Part shown: piece by piece, positions 50,901 to 60,900 of the stretch
Layout of the letters: the number at the start of each line of letters is the position of its first letter
How positions within the stretch are numbered: the first letter of the stretch is position 1
Source: Bugulina stolonifera
Lineage: Eukaryota > Bryozoa > Gymnolaemata > Cheilostomatida > Bugulidae
Reading direction: 5' to 3'
Length of the DNA: 64,000 nt
NCBI GenBank assembly: GCA_935421135.1
Contig: OW285191.1
Coordinates: 16,322,700 to 16,386,699, forward strand
Notes under the pieces: generated by a model
Databases searched by the model: none
Seen by the model: only the letters and a program-made list of their open reading frames with translations
What the model was told of the DNA's origin: nothing
Position numbers and translations under genes: made by a program

Positions 50901-53713
50901 TGGTAAGCCCCGATGACAGAGACTACCTGAGATTCCTCTGGCATGACAAAAAAGAGCGCCCGCAGACCTACAAGATGAAAGTACATCTTTTTGGTGCCAC
51001 ATCTTCTCCAGCGGTGGCCACTTATGGTCTTCGTAAAATAGCGGAGAACAACAAAGCCATCTCCAGCGAAGCAGCATCATTTATCAAGCGGGACTTTTAT
51101 GTTGATGATGGTGTAACAAGCATAAAGTCCGAGGCTGAAGCAATTGACCTAATATGGGCTGCCAGAGAGATATGTGGTAAAGGCAACTTAAGACTGCATA
51201 AGTTTACGTCTAACAGTAAAAGTGTACTTGCTTCTCTGCCAGAGACAGAAAGAGCTGTTCAGGATGTGGAGCTATTTAGTGGCCACCTCCCAGAACAAAG
51301 AACTCTAGGACTTCAATGGTCCATGCACACAGACGCTTTCAAATTCGTTAATAACGTCAAAACGAAGCCAGATACCAGACGGGGAATCCTCTCCATAATA
51401 AGTCAACTGTATGATCCACTGGGTTTTATAGCCCCTTATACACTTCTTGGCAAAAACATACTGCAAAAGACCAACAAAGCGAAACTTGGCTGGGATGACG
51501 CGATCCCTGAAGAAATAGCTGGTGAATGGAATAAATGGATGGCACAATTACCAGCCTTAGAACAAATCACTATATCAAGATGCTTTAAGCCAAAAGATTT
51601 TGGTAAGGTTGTTCGTACAGACTTGCATCATTTTTGTGATGCAAGTGATGTTGGAATTGGAGCATGCTCATATATTCGCCAAACCAACGATCAAGGCCAA
51701 GTTCACATGTCCTTCCTTCTTGGGAAATCTAGAGTTATTCCCTCTAAAGGCCTGTTCACCACCCCTCGGTGTGAATTAATGTCTGCTGTAGTAGCTACAC
51801 AACTTAGCAAAACACTACACAATGAGCTAGATATGGAACTAGATGGAGAGTACTTTTGGTCAGACTCCATGATAGCACTAGGATGGATAACCAATGACTC
51901 CAAACGCTATAAAGCCTTTGTACACAATCGAGTCAGATTGATATTGTCAAGAACAGAAGCATCGCAATGGCTCCACGTGCCAGGCGACCTGAACCCTGCC
52001 GACATAGCATCCAGAGGGAAGCTATGTAACCAGCTAAAGAATTCCATGTGGTTTTCTGGACCTGAATTTCTAAGCAAACAAGTAATTCCATTGATGGAGC
52101 AAAACCAGAAGTTCCCAGCTCACTCTGATGAAAAAGATCTAGAGGTCAAAAGCTTAAAAACTGCTGTGGTTACATCAAACATGCCACCAATTGCTAATAA
52201 ATTTGAGAAATTCTCAACATGGGACAAGCTGAAACGTTCTATAGCAGTTGTACAGAGTATACACAAAACTGCCTCAAATAAGTGGGCAGTGAAGCCCATA
52301 ACTCTCACCAGTCTTCAAGAAGCAGCTACAACAATAATCTCAAAAGTGCAACGAAGTTCTTATGGCAAAGAGCTACAAGAAGTCAAAGCTGGCAAACCCA
52401 TCAACAAAAGGAGTCCCTTACGCAAACTCAACCCTTTCATCGATAAGGAAGGACTATTACGAGTTGGTGGACGGGCTGCCAAGGGACAAACCTTGTGCTT
52501 TGAGGAAAAACACGGCATTATCCTCCCAAGAGAACATCATGTTTCTACACTTATCGTACGACATCATCATAATTCTGTGCATCATCAGGGTAGAAATGCA
52601 ACACAGGCGGCCATCAGGAATGCAGGATACTGGATAGTAGGTGCAGCAAGGCTCGTAATGCACTGCCTTCACACTTGCATCACGTGCAAAAGATTGAGAG
52701 GGAAGCCCGTCGAGCAAATAATGGCAGAGCTACCAGCACCAAGACTCGAACCATGCGCACCATTCACCCATATTGGCATGGATTGCTTTGGGCCATTTCA
52801 AGTCAAAGAACGTCGTTCTGAAGTGAAGCGTTGGGGCCTCCTACTCACATGTTTGTACTCTCGGGCAGTACATGTAGAGATCCTGGATGACATGACAGCA
52901 GATTCTATGATAAATGCACTAAGGGCATTCATCTGCCTTCGGGGTGCAGTTAAGTCCATTCACTGTGACCAAGGTACAAACTTTATCGGAGCCTGCAACG
53001 AGTTCCAAAGGGAGATGAATAGTCTGGACCCAAAATCTACCCTAGCCAGATATCTCGAGAATAACCAGATAGAATTTAAGTTTAACGCCCCACATGCGAG
53101 CCATGCCGGCGGAGTATGGGAAAGACAGATTCGTAGTATTCGGTCTGTTTTAAGTGCTCTGATGGGGGGCAAATACAAACAGCGACTGAGCACTAGTGGA
53201 CTGCGAGTGGCCTTCTATGAAGCAATGGCTACAGTAAACAGCAGACCCATCTCCGTAAGTGCAGTTAACGACCCAGAGATACCGGTGTTAACACCAAACC
53301 ACCTTCTCACTGCCAAAACAATTGGAACTACACCACCACCTGGGATTTTTGACGATACGGAGGTGTATGGAACTAAGATGTGGCGTAAATCGCAGCAACT
53401 GGCTAATGATTTTTGGAAAGCCTGGAAAGGCGACTACCTAGCGTCTATTAACAAAAGGCAAAGGTGGGAGCAACCAAAACCAAACCTGAAAAGTGGGGAC
53501 TTAGTCTTAGTAAGGGACGACAACCTTCCAAGAAACCTATGGTCAATTGGGATGGTAGACAAGACGACAGAAGGAGCCGACGGCATGGTAAGGAGAGTCA
53601 CAATCAACATGGCTAACTCGGGAATTGACAACACCGGAAAACGTGTATTCTCTAGTACCATACTTGAAAGGCCGGTGCAGCAGGTCATTTTGCTTCAGAA
53701 AGGCATAAGTTAA
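47912..53713 (+). CDS. BEL/Pao Gag-Pol polyprotein, uninterrupted, 1933 residues
   Basis: One open frame from the ATG at 47912 encodes all element proteins. Order: a charged, probably coiled segment (about 135-183); a Gag region of the type paired with Pao proteases (about 280-450); three CCHC-like zinc knuckles (about 496-565); and an aspartic protease with its active-site Asp in FFDSAS (about 671). Then come a reverse transcriptase with YVDD (1063-1066), the Pao A17 region with SQLYDPLGF, and RNase H with Asp1243, Glu1288 and Asp1318. The integrase has a His/Cys zinc site (about 1550-1590) and catalytic Asp1624, Asp1686 and Glu1737. A C-terminal domain of the kind found in Pao integrases (SGDLVLVRDDN) closes the frame. 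Its role is copying element RNA into DNA and inserting it into chromosomes from virus-like particles. No stop, frameshift or missing catalytic residue was seen. The frame is open four codons further upstream, but the first ATG in frame is 47912. Confidence 0.96.
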   Translation: MASNVSLIDLDDPEQHTAHKQYDISNRRTRPARDTRVSQLGIESQKNELAFSLYAAIKKDLRAVDSIFKQCCNNPSLETFNIGISDVETKAEIMTSEYSKLSHLSNNKVEKKVQSFFEYFIGEVGATVQKLTTKRDELLATAEEESRVEKEELEKSRLEQEERDLEEFIEERRRRQRADREHQSSDEGLGRKYESTPIQIQQVNYPRMPTDGPRLIKAQAINLSPCDSPRSSRVMDSIPNHIEHDHRTTHNDTSDLNTSLSKLAQNIAMGIKSSKRVDIEPEVFSGNPLEYDDWECDFNSYLESAGVEDGAEKIRYLKKYVSGPAREAIKGLFYVRNNESYLQAREKLKARFGNQLDVARHMRNKLDSWPKIAANDNKGLQEYADYAENCRSAMSSLSGLRILDDPQVNEKLAGVLPEWTRRKWATKVYKSQKNVGEYPSFAEFTTFLNEVAEMQSIPLLQNQRRQDQAPKDQYYRSGPKTRVFATQNNSHKDAGCLFCTQNHHTTDCYELSERPYHQRIKFLQGQRLCFACGESGHGSTSCMNRHRIICKKCRKPGHPTCLHKRKEDWDETPGPNRYKNTPRPIDSQEAHTKSATAEPPITTSKKTTFSSVEENESEQCNDGLPDSQPTKHANKNTRSVAQGKLFNMGMPVYVSTKSDPNNQVLVYAFFDSASDHSYVTKDLANQLQPRKLCSKPIEVETMTGDIQNSQVTEYGDLVIKGYFNGEVGLSSAYEWNQIPNSTGEFADNINVQEYAHLKPLTELLPPPIDAPVGLLLGANCASAQFPLEAVRGRENQPYAMRTELGWVVFGVENQTNKKTKSKMTQISDEEVGEKMMSQEDFKFLEIMDQQTTITIGGSYQMPLPFKKRPCLPNNFEQAKKRLDSLYNRFKKDKNLKKEYTNFMNDLIDTGLAEPVNEIDTPNPGEMWYIPHFAVKHPQKQKLRVVFDCKAQYAGTSLNDHLLQGPDLMNSLIGILCRFRRESIALSCDIQKMFYNFLVSPDDRDYLRFLWHDKKERPQTYKMKVHLFGATSSPAVATYGLRKIAENNKAISSEAASFIKRDFYVDDGVTSIKSEAEAIDLIWAAREICGKGNLRLHKFTSNSKSVLASLPETERAVQDVELFSGHLPEQRTLGLQWSMHTDAFKFVNNVKTKPDTRRGILSIISQLYDPLGFIAPYTLLGKNILQKTNKAKLGWDDAIPEEIAGEWNKWMAQLPALEQITISRCFKPKDFGKVVRTDLHHFCDASDVGIGACSYIRQTNDQGQVHMSFLLGKSRVIPSKGLFTTPRCELMSAVVATQLSKTLHNELDMELDGEYFWSDSMIALGWITNDSKRYKAFVHNRVRLILSRTEASQWLHVPGDLNPADIASRGKLCNQLKNSMWFSGPEFLSKQVIPLMEQNQKFPAHSDEKDLEVKSLKTAVVTSNMPPIANKFEKFSTWDKLKRSIAVVQSIHKTASNKWAVKPITLTSLQEAATTIISKVQRSSYGKELQEVKAGKPINKRSPLRKLNPFIDKEGLLRVGGRAAKGQTLCFEEKHGIILPREHHVSTLIVRHHHNSVHHQGRNATQAAIRNAGYWIVGAARLVMHCLHTCITCKRLRGKPVEQIMAELPAPRLEPCAPFTHIGMDCFGPFQVKERRSEVKRWGLLLTCLYSRAVHVEILDDMTADSMINALRAFICLRGAVKSIHCDQGTNFIGACNEFQREMNSLDPKSTLARYLENNQIEFKFNAPHASHAGGVWERQIRSIRSVLSALMGGKYKQRLSTSGLRVAFYEAMATVNSRPISVSAVNDPEIPVLTPNHLLTAKTIGTTPPPGIFDDTEVYGTKMWRKSQQLANDFWKAWKGDYLASINKRQRWEQPKPNLKSGDLVLVRDDNLPRNLWSIGMVDKTTEGADGMVRRVTINMANSGIDNTGKRVFSSTILERPVQQVILLQKGIS

Positions 53714-53985
53714 TTTGATAGGAATAGGCTACCAACTTCCACTGCATGCAGATAACCATAATATTATATTACTCATATTACTCATATGATATACCATGCT
53801 TATTCACGCTATTGCTTCTCATATATATTATTACAATACATGCAATTCATATTACCTATGTATTATACCCCTATTAAACGATAAAATAAATCAAAAAAAA
53901 AAAAAAAATAAAATATTTTGAAATAAATAAAAACAAATCAAAGGCTAAACATGGTATTTTAATTTTGGGAAAATTAAGGTGGGAG
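53714..53985 (+). other. 3' non-coding part of the BEL/Pao element with polypurine tract
   Basis: After the Gag-Pol stop comes AT-rich sequence with a poly(A)-rich patch (about 53893-53937). It ends in AAATTAAGGTGGGAG immediately before the 3' LTR. The final GGTGGGAG is the likely polypurine tract priming plus-strand DNA synthesis. No envelope gene is present. Confidence 0.75.
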
Positions 53986-54833
53986 TGTAGTAGAACCCAG
54001 TATTGTCATATACCTCCCCTTGTTATTGCTATACATAATAATATACTAGATGCGCATACCACACAGCATATTGCAATCAATTTAGAAGTAAACAAAACAA
54101 TAGTGTCAAACATCTGACTGCTGCCCACAGGATATGATTCAACTGCTTGCATCAACAGGAAGGCTGGGGGTGATGATTCCACAAGGGCTGACTAAAGGGC
54201 CATCTTTTGGGATTGGCTGGAAACGATGGTGCAATTATTTTGGCCAATGGGATGAAAATGATGCAAGTATTTTTTAGACTATGACGCTCCTTTTTTGTTC
54301 TGGTAGAAAGACTGATTTTCCTGGGCAGTGGGCTTTTGAACATCTAGAGAGCAAGTTGCACTAATTTTTGCTAACATACGTATTTCTATAAATCTTCTAA
54401 TTTTAAAAGTGCCTACTCATACAATATTATAAAAAGCAAGCAAAGGAGAACAAAAGGTCAGTTATATTATTATCATTTTATTAATAAGCGCATTTTATAT
54501 AATAATGGATGCTCTTGTGTGTAACACCTCTTTGGATTTTACCTTCATTGTGCTATCTGGCAAATATTATTATGAGCTGTATTTACAATATTCCTATTAT
54601 TATTGTAATCAAATGTCTATGCATTCTGCTGTATTTTATATGCTCTGTAATTACATTACAGACTTCACGGTGTTGGTCTACAAGCTAATGTGTTATCTGT
54701 GGAAGTTGGATTAATATAAATAAACATTAAAATAACTGCTTCTTACAACAACTACACTTGTGGCGGCATCAGTTAAAGTTTCACGTCCTCCATTTAAGTG
54801 CTTGCGGGTTTCTAGCAGACCCAAACTGCTATA
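53986..54833 (+). repeat. 3' LTR of the BEL/Pao element
   Basis: 848 bases, the same length as the 5' LTR and without indels relative to it (constant offset 7888). Stretches compared by eye are identical. It is followed directly by GTGTA, the second copy of the target site duplication. Its AATAAA at 54719-54724 is in sense orientation to the CCDC88 gene. Confidence 0.95.
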
Positions 54834-54869
54834 GTGTACATGCTAGATAGTAGTACATGTACATTTTTT

Positions 54870-54911
54870 GTGTACATCAGTACATGTATAGTGTATGTCA
54901 GTATGTGTATA
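54870..54911. repeat. 21-bp minisatellite, right part
   Basis: Two 21-base units (54870-54890 and 54891-54911) match the units at 46030-46092 left of the retrotransposon. The array ends 15 bases before the exon at 54927, so it forms part of the acceptor-side intron sequence. Confidence 0.9.
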
Positions 54912-54926
54912 ATGTTGTGTTAACAG

Positions 54927-57900
54927 AGAATGAGCTGATGAACAGAAGGAAGGAGGCTGAGGAGTGGAACATACAGAGAGAATTAGACCTGAAGACCATA
55001 CAAGATATGCATGAGTGTATCACAAAGTTACAGTGTGAGAAGAACTCCACCCTCAATGAGAGTGCCAATCTGGAGGAGGAACTCGCTCTAGCTAGGGTGA
55101 GTGGGCTAATCAACCAATTCATCGGCTTTGTGTGCAGTAGATGTTCCACTGGCTGTGTTATGCACCAGATCAGCTAGATGTGTGTTGTGTTAGTCACATT
55201 CAAATCTGCTATTGTCGTGATAACTTTCTAAATCTTGTTCGCTCTGTTATCTCTACAAAAGGGCGTTTACACTAGGCCAGTTTTTGATACACTTTTGGCA
55301 TGCGTGCAGTTCTGGAATTGTGGAGCTGTTGTACCACAGTCAGCAGTTTTTGGTTGACTGAAGCAGAACAGATGTTTACTTGTCAGAGTTCCAGAGGATA
55401 TAGGCCTAGTGTAAATGCTTTAGTCACTAGTATGGTCTTTGTGCCATGGAGTCATGGACTAATGAAATCACTATTCAAATGTTGTATAGCTCACACTATC
55501 ACTGTTGTGATGGCAGCACTTCAGTTGGTTTGTATAGAAACTCGCTGATCTCTGTAAACTATCATTTCTATAATACAATGATATGATATGACAGGGTGCC
55601 AATGGCGCATTTGGCGTGAATGTAAGTATTACTGCTATTGCCTGCTTTCATAACCTTTGACATATAACAGCAATCTCTAATTCTCAGCTCTAGTATAAAT
55701 GCTGACCGCTTCAGCCTGTTACTCAGTGTCATGTGGAGAAAGGGAACCTGTTTGTTGGTGTCACTAAGAATGACTTGTGACTGATAGTACTTGTTACAAT
55801 CATTATTGCTCACTAGCTTTAGTCAAGGAGTTGTGCTCTCCTCAGTAGATTTAGGGAAAGATAAGACAACTCTAGAGTTAAGTTATCTGAGTTCAATCTC
55901 CCATCAAACTGAACTGGTCATAGTATGTACATGTATATATGGTTATGGGCACTTCAATAGGCCTACTATCATGATAATCATATTAATCATTACATCATAT
56001 CCTGTAACAATCTAATCTTCTATGTTCTACTTGGACCAATCCAACTCCTTCCTAGCGGTTTTGTTTATGAGAGTAAGAGCATTACTGTCAGCAACTGACT
56101 TGACTGGAGATAATGACACTTTCCCTATTTACATACATGTATATACAGGATATATATAATATAATTATATATATACCTACATATATATTTACAGTATATG
56201 TACATGTACATGTATGTGCAATAAATGTTTAGCCATCCAAAGTCCACGGCATGGTCTTACATCTCCCTGATATATATTACTGACAATGTTTGTACTTTAC
56301 TTGCTGGCGTCTAAGTGCATGTACATTGTACTTACATTGTACTTACATATAAGTGCATGTACTTACATTGCACTTACTACCAAGACAATCCACTTGTCGT
56401 TACTCATTATTCACTTTCTACAGCTCGCCATTTCTTCCAACTACCAAAGGCATGTATTAATCCTATGTCTAAGTCAGCTACACTTTCTACTCAACAGCAT
56501 GGACCTTTGCTGCAATCAAATTTCAATACATTCATTCTCAATTGAAGGGTTTTTATGTGCATGCAGATTACTGTACTAGATAGAGCATTTCTCACTCCTT
56601 CAGACAGTTCTGTTATCTGTGCAGGGATTGGCCAATTCAGAGCTGTCACAGTCACTGAAAGATCAATTGGCTGATACTGCAACTACCGAGGTTCTCAGGC
56701 TAGAGCTGGAAAACCAGCGACTGCAGAAATTGCTTTCCGAACAGAGAGACCAGTTTGCTCTTGAGAACAGTTCTCACCTCCTCGAGCTGGAAAAGGAGAA
56801 CAGTAGACTGGCTTCAAAGGTAGGTTTATGTTGTGAATTCAGGATAGATATGACTAATATAGCCCTACATATGTACAGAGTATATTAATATACCAGTATT
56901 TCATTCAATGGGGGATATTTTGTTGATTAGGCCTACATACTGTTTTGGGCAACATAGTAGTAGTAGTTGTAGTAGTTGCTTGCTTGCACTTCAGTTTAAT
57001 ACAGCTAATTATAATTGTAAAAGTAAAATTAATGTCAGAAGATTTGGGTGGATAATCATATTACGTAAGGGGTTATAATTGCTGGTAGTCAGCTAATGGC
57101 AGTTCACATGGTATGCTGCCATTGCTTCTGCTAGGGAACAATCAATATACTAGCCTGATACTTGAATATGACAGGTATTTTGCTTTAGCAAGCACTAATC
57201 ACCATATGTCACTTCTCTCCGTCTTACTATGGCACTGCTCTGAGAGCACCTGTGCATGCTACTGTACAGGTTCAGAAGCTACAGGAGAGCACCACCAGGT
57301 CTAGTCAAGACTTCATAGAACTAGAGAATGAGAAACAGGAATATCACAGGCAGGTCACCGAACTCAAGAATACAATGGAGACGGTAAAGGAAAGCTCTGA
57401 ACGGCAGGTATGTGCGACATGTTAACATTCAGTAACCCTCATCTCCCTTACCATTATACAATTAATAGTCATATTACACTCTGTATATTACTTTGGCTCA
57501 TTACCTATTCATCTGCTGAATAAACTGCATTCTGTCGATATCATTGCAAGACTTCTAAAGATTATGTTCGCGTGTCATCATAAACTATGATACATTAAAT
57601 ACGATGGCCAAATACACAGCAGCCAGTTTAAAAGAAAGCTTAATAATTAGCGTTCAATTTTATGCTTGGAGACTACCATGGTATCCATGTTGTCTACAAC
57701 CAACGGCTAGATATACATTTGTTGTGATGTCACCAGGTTAAGGAACTAGAGAGAGAGAATGAGCAGCTAAACCTGACCATTGAGACGCTGAGACAGAGGA
57801 ATGAACAGAACATAGATATGAGGGTGAAGGAAGTGGAAAGAGAGAACAAGAGGATGGCCGAGACTGTAAAGGAAGTCAACCAACAACTCAGTAAACTGGA

Positions 57901-60900
57901 CTATGAACACAGGACTCTGCAGAAGGCTCACTCTAGACTACAAGAACAGGTGGAGAAAGTGGAACAGGTGAGCTCCCCCCCCCCCCACTATTCACTCATT
58001 TTTGATGTAGAACTAAAGACTACTTGTGCAAGCTGTGAAATTAATTAAATTTAGTTTCGTTCATCTCACAATGTTAAAATATTTTTAGTGTTAAAACTGT
58101 AATTTTATATGGAATACCTTACTAACTGTAGTGGAATACACACTCATACTACTACAATACACTCTCTACGACTAATAACAATATACTGCTTCATGTAACC
58201 GTGTTACCTACATGCAGGTGGAGGAGCAGAGTGAGAAGTTGGAGAGGGAGAATAGTGACCTAGTTAAACAGATAGCCACTCTAAAGCTCACCGTAGAAAA
58301 GTACGAGGAAGTGGAGCAACAGCTCTCCGATAAAGAGGTAGAAAACAGGAAGTTACATAAGCAGGTGGAGAACATGAGAGAGAAACTGGAGAGGGGTCAG
58401 CAGCAGAGTCAGGATAATATAGCCCTAACAGTGGAGAACCAGAGATTGACTAAAGCTATAGCCAACTCACAGAAGGACTTGTCTAGGCTAGCAGAACTAG
58501 AGGCTGAACTGGAAGAGAAGGTATCCAATATGACACTTCCATCACTGGCACCATTACTACGATTACTTGTACTTTGACAGTATCTCTAGTCATGTACATG
58601 TATTATGTGTTATAGATATGTCATATTCACTTGCATAGTATTGTAATAGCTTGGCTATTAGTTTAGTTATTACCGGGTGTGTCAAATTGCCAATATTTTC
58701 ATGCTATTATCAAAGAAGAAATGGTCTGCTTTCTATCCGTGTCAGTATGGTGTGGATATGTACTAAATTCACTTATTTTCTTTTCTATCTGTGGTGAGAC
58801 TAGTTTGTACTATTTGTGTAGGAAAAAGAGCTCTCCACATCCAAGTCTACTCTGCACCAGTATGAAGCTGACAGAGCAAAGTTACAGGAGTTAGAGATCA
58901 AGCAGTATAATGCTGATAGTGAAATACACAAACTAAATAAGAGCATTGAGCTCTACACTAAGAAGGTAAAGCATTATCTCTTATACTTGCTGCAGAGTGC
59001 AGAGGTCCTCTGAATTCTGTTCAATTCAGATGGTTTGTGGTGTTCATATTGCTCTTTGAGTTCATAATATAAGTAGATTTATTTACTCGTCATGAATATA
59101 TAGATCAGGAAAATAGTGACTGTATTGAATAACTTGTATGCCTGATGTGAATGACTTGTATGCCTGATGTGAATGACTTTTTCTTTTCATAACTTGTAAA
59201 TGAAAGCACGGTATATTGTCTATCATCATAGCGTGCATGTCTCAGTCATGTTTTAGGTCGGTTTATTGTAATTTCTTGCTTTGTAAAAGTTATGAAGTTA
59301 CATGTAGGCTTTATTGTGCTTTCACTTTTAACTCACTGCTGTTTATTAACCCTCTTACAGTCTATTAACTACCCACACGTACACTGTTGTAGTTGGAGGC
59401 CAAGACGGCAGACTACGAGGAATTACAGAAGGAGAATAAGGGATTGGAGGCTACTATACAGTCTCTCAGACTCACAATACGTAACCTGGAGAGGCTTACG
59501 GAGGATAACAAGAGTCTAGAAGATTCCAATTCTCTCCTCTCTCAGGAGAAGGAGAGCAAGGAGAAGGAGATCAAGAAACTCAAGCAAACTCTAGAACTCA
59601 AAGAGTCTATCATTGATGAGTACAAGTAAGTGGTTAGAGAGCTCATTGGTCTATAGAGGATTATATAGCCTGTGGAACGGTTAGTTTTCATTGTTGAGAA
59701 TTACAATGCAGTTAAATTTATTAACGTAGATACTTGAGAAGGCAAGAACGTGCATGTAAACATGATATAATGTAGTAGATAGTTCATTGTTTATGTTTTC
59801 TATTGGGAATTATTTTAGTGAGAAGTTGGCTGCCTTAGAGAGGGAATCCAAGTCACTGAGGAGGTCAGGGGAAAAGTGGAGACAGGCTAGTATGAGGGTA
59901 CGAGAACACGAGAAAGAGGCTAACGATCTCATGCAGACAACCATTATGGATAAGAAGACAATCAGCACGCTAAGAGAGGTTGGTCTGGTTATACTGTATG
60001 TATATGCTGTGTTACCAGTCACAAGACTGGGAGCTAACTGAGCTGTCATTTTGGGTCTTTAGAGGTAATGGAATGTATCATACTGTGGTACTATCGTATA
60101 TATATATGTAGGGTTGTGGGACTGTATATCAAATATATTGCTGCATGTATAACACCATATTACTACATGACTGTACTACACTGTGCCACTACACATATCA
60201 CACTGTGCGCTTGTAGGAGCTGGTACAGGAGAAGATCAAGTCTCAACAGATCAGCAATGAGTTGGAACAGCTGAGGTCTGACTTACACAGGATGGGCCTG
60301 AATAAGGATAAACTAGAGGCTGACGTCAGCGCTGCCGACGAGCAGTGAGTACATGCATGTACATGTACTAGTCTATTATATATACAGTACATACGCATCT
60401 TAGGTCTCTCCTGGAAAAGTGGATAGTGATATATATGCCTTACTATTCTGTATTATTAATATCTACATTACATACACCGCATGTACATGTAGTCTATCTC
60501 TGTTGTCTCCTCTGAAACGAAAGTGCTATACAGTGTTGTATACAGTGTATCTCTGAACTACTAACCTTTGGTGTTTCACTTTAGTCGTCTAAAAGCTCTA
60601 CAGGCCATGATGGAAGACGCTCACAAAGAGAGCCTCTCAATTAAAGATAAGAAGATAGAAACATTGGAACAGAATCTAGAAGAGACTAAGAACCTGAATG
60701 CTACCCTCCATCGGCAGCTGGACACCATGCAGAAGGAGTACCAGTCATATCTGGACAGGTGGGTGCATGTGCGCTTTCATATCTAGACAGGTGGGTGCAT
60801 GTGTATGACTTGTGCTCTAAATGGTTACTTGTAGTAGTACTAGTTAGTGCTACAATTCTGTATGTTGACTTAAACTCTAAAATGTTGCTGTTTGTTTTAC

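Larger units (their letters stand above)
46098..54833 (+). mobile_element. Full-length BEL/Pao LTR retrotransposon in CCDC88 intron 11
   Basis: An 8736-bp element: 5' LTR (46098-46945), leader, a single Gag-Pol frame (47912-53713), A-rich 3' region, a purine tract ending GGTGGGAG directly before the 3' LTR, and the 3' LTR (53986-54833). The flanking 5-bp duplication GTGTA (46093-46097 and 54834-54838) marks the insertion. The domain order protease, reverse transcriptase, RNase H, integrase, together with the Pao-type A17 region, places it in BEL/Pao. There is no envelope-like frame. No tRNA primer-binding site could be recognised behind the 5' LTR. The element runs in the same direction as its host gene and is spliced out with the intron if exons 11 and 12 join as modelled. 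Confidence 0.96.

Noticed and set aside
47965..53688. Many antisense and shifted frames inside the BEL Gag-Pol gene
   Set aside because: Shadows of the single long coding frame; none shows an envelope or other accessory protein.
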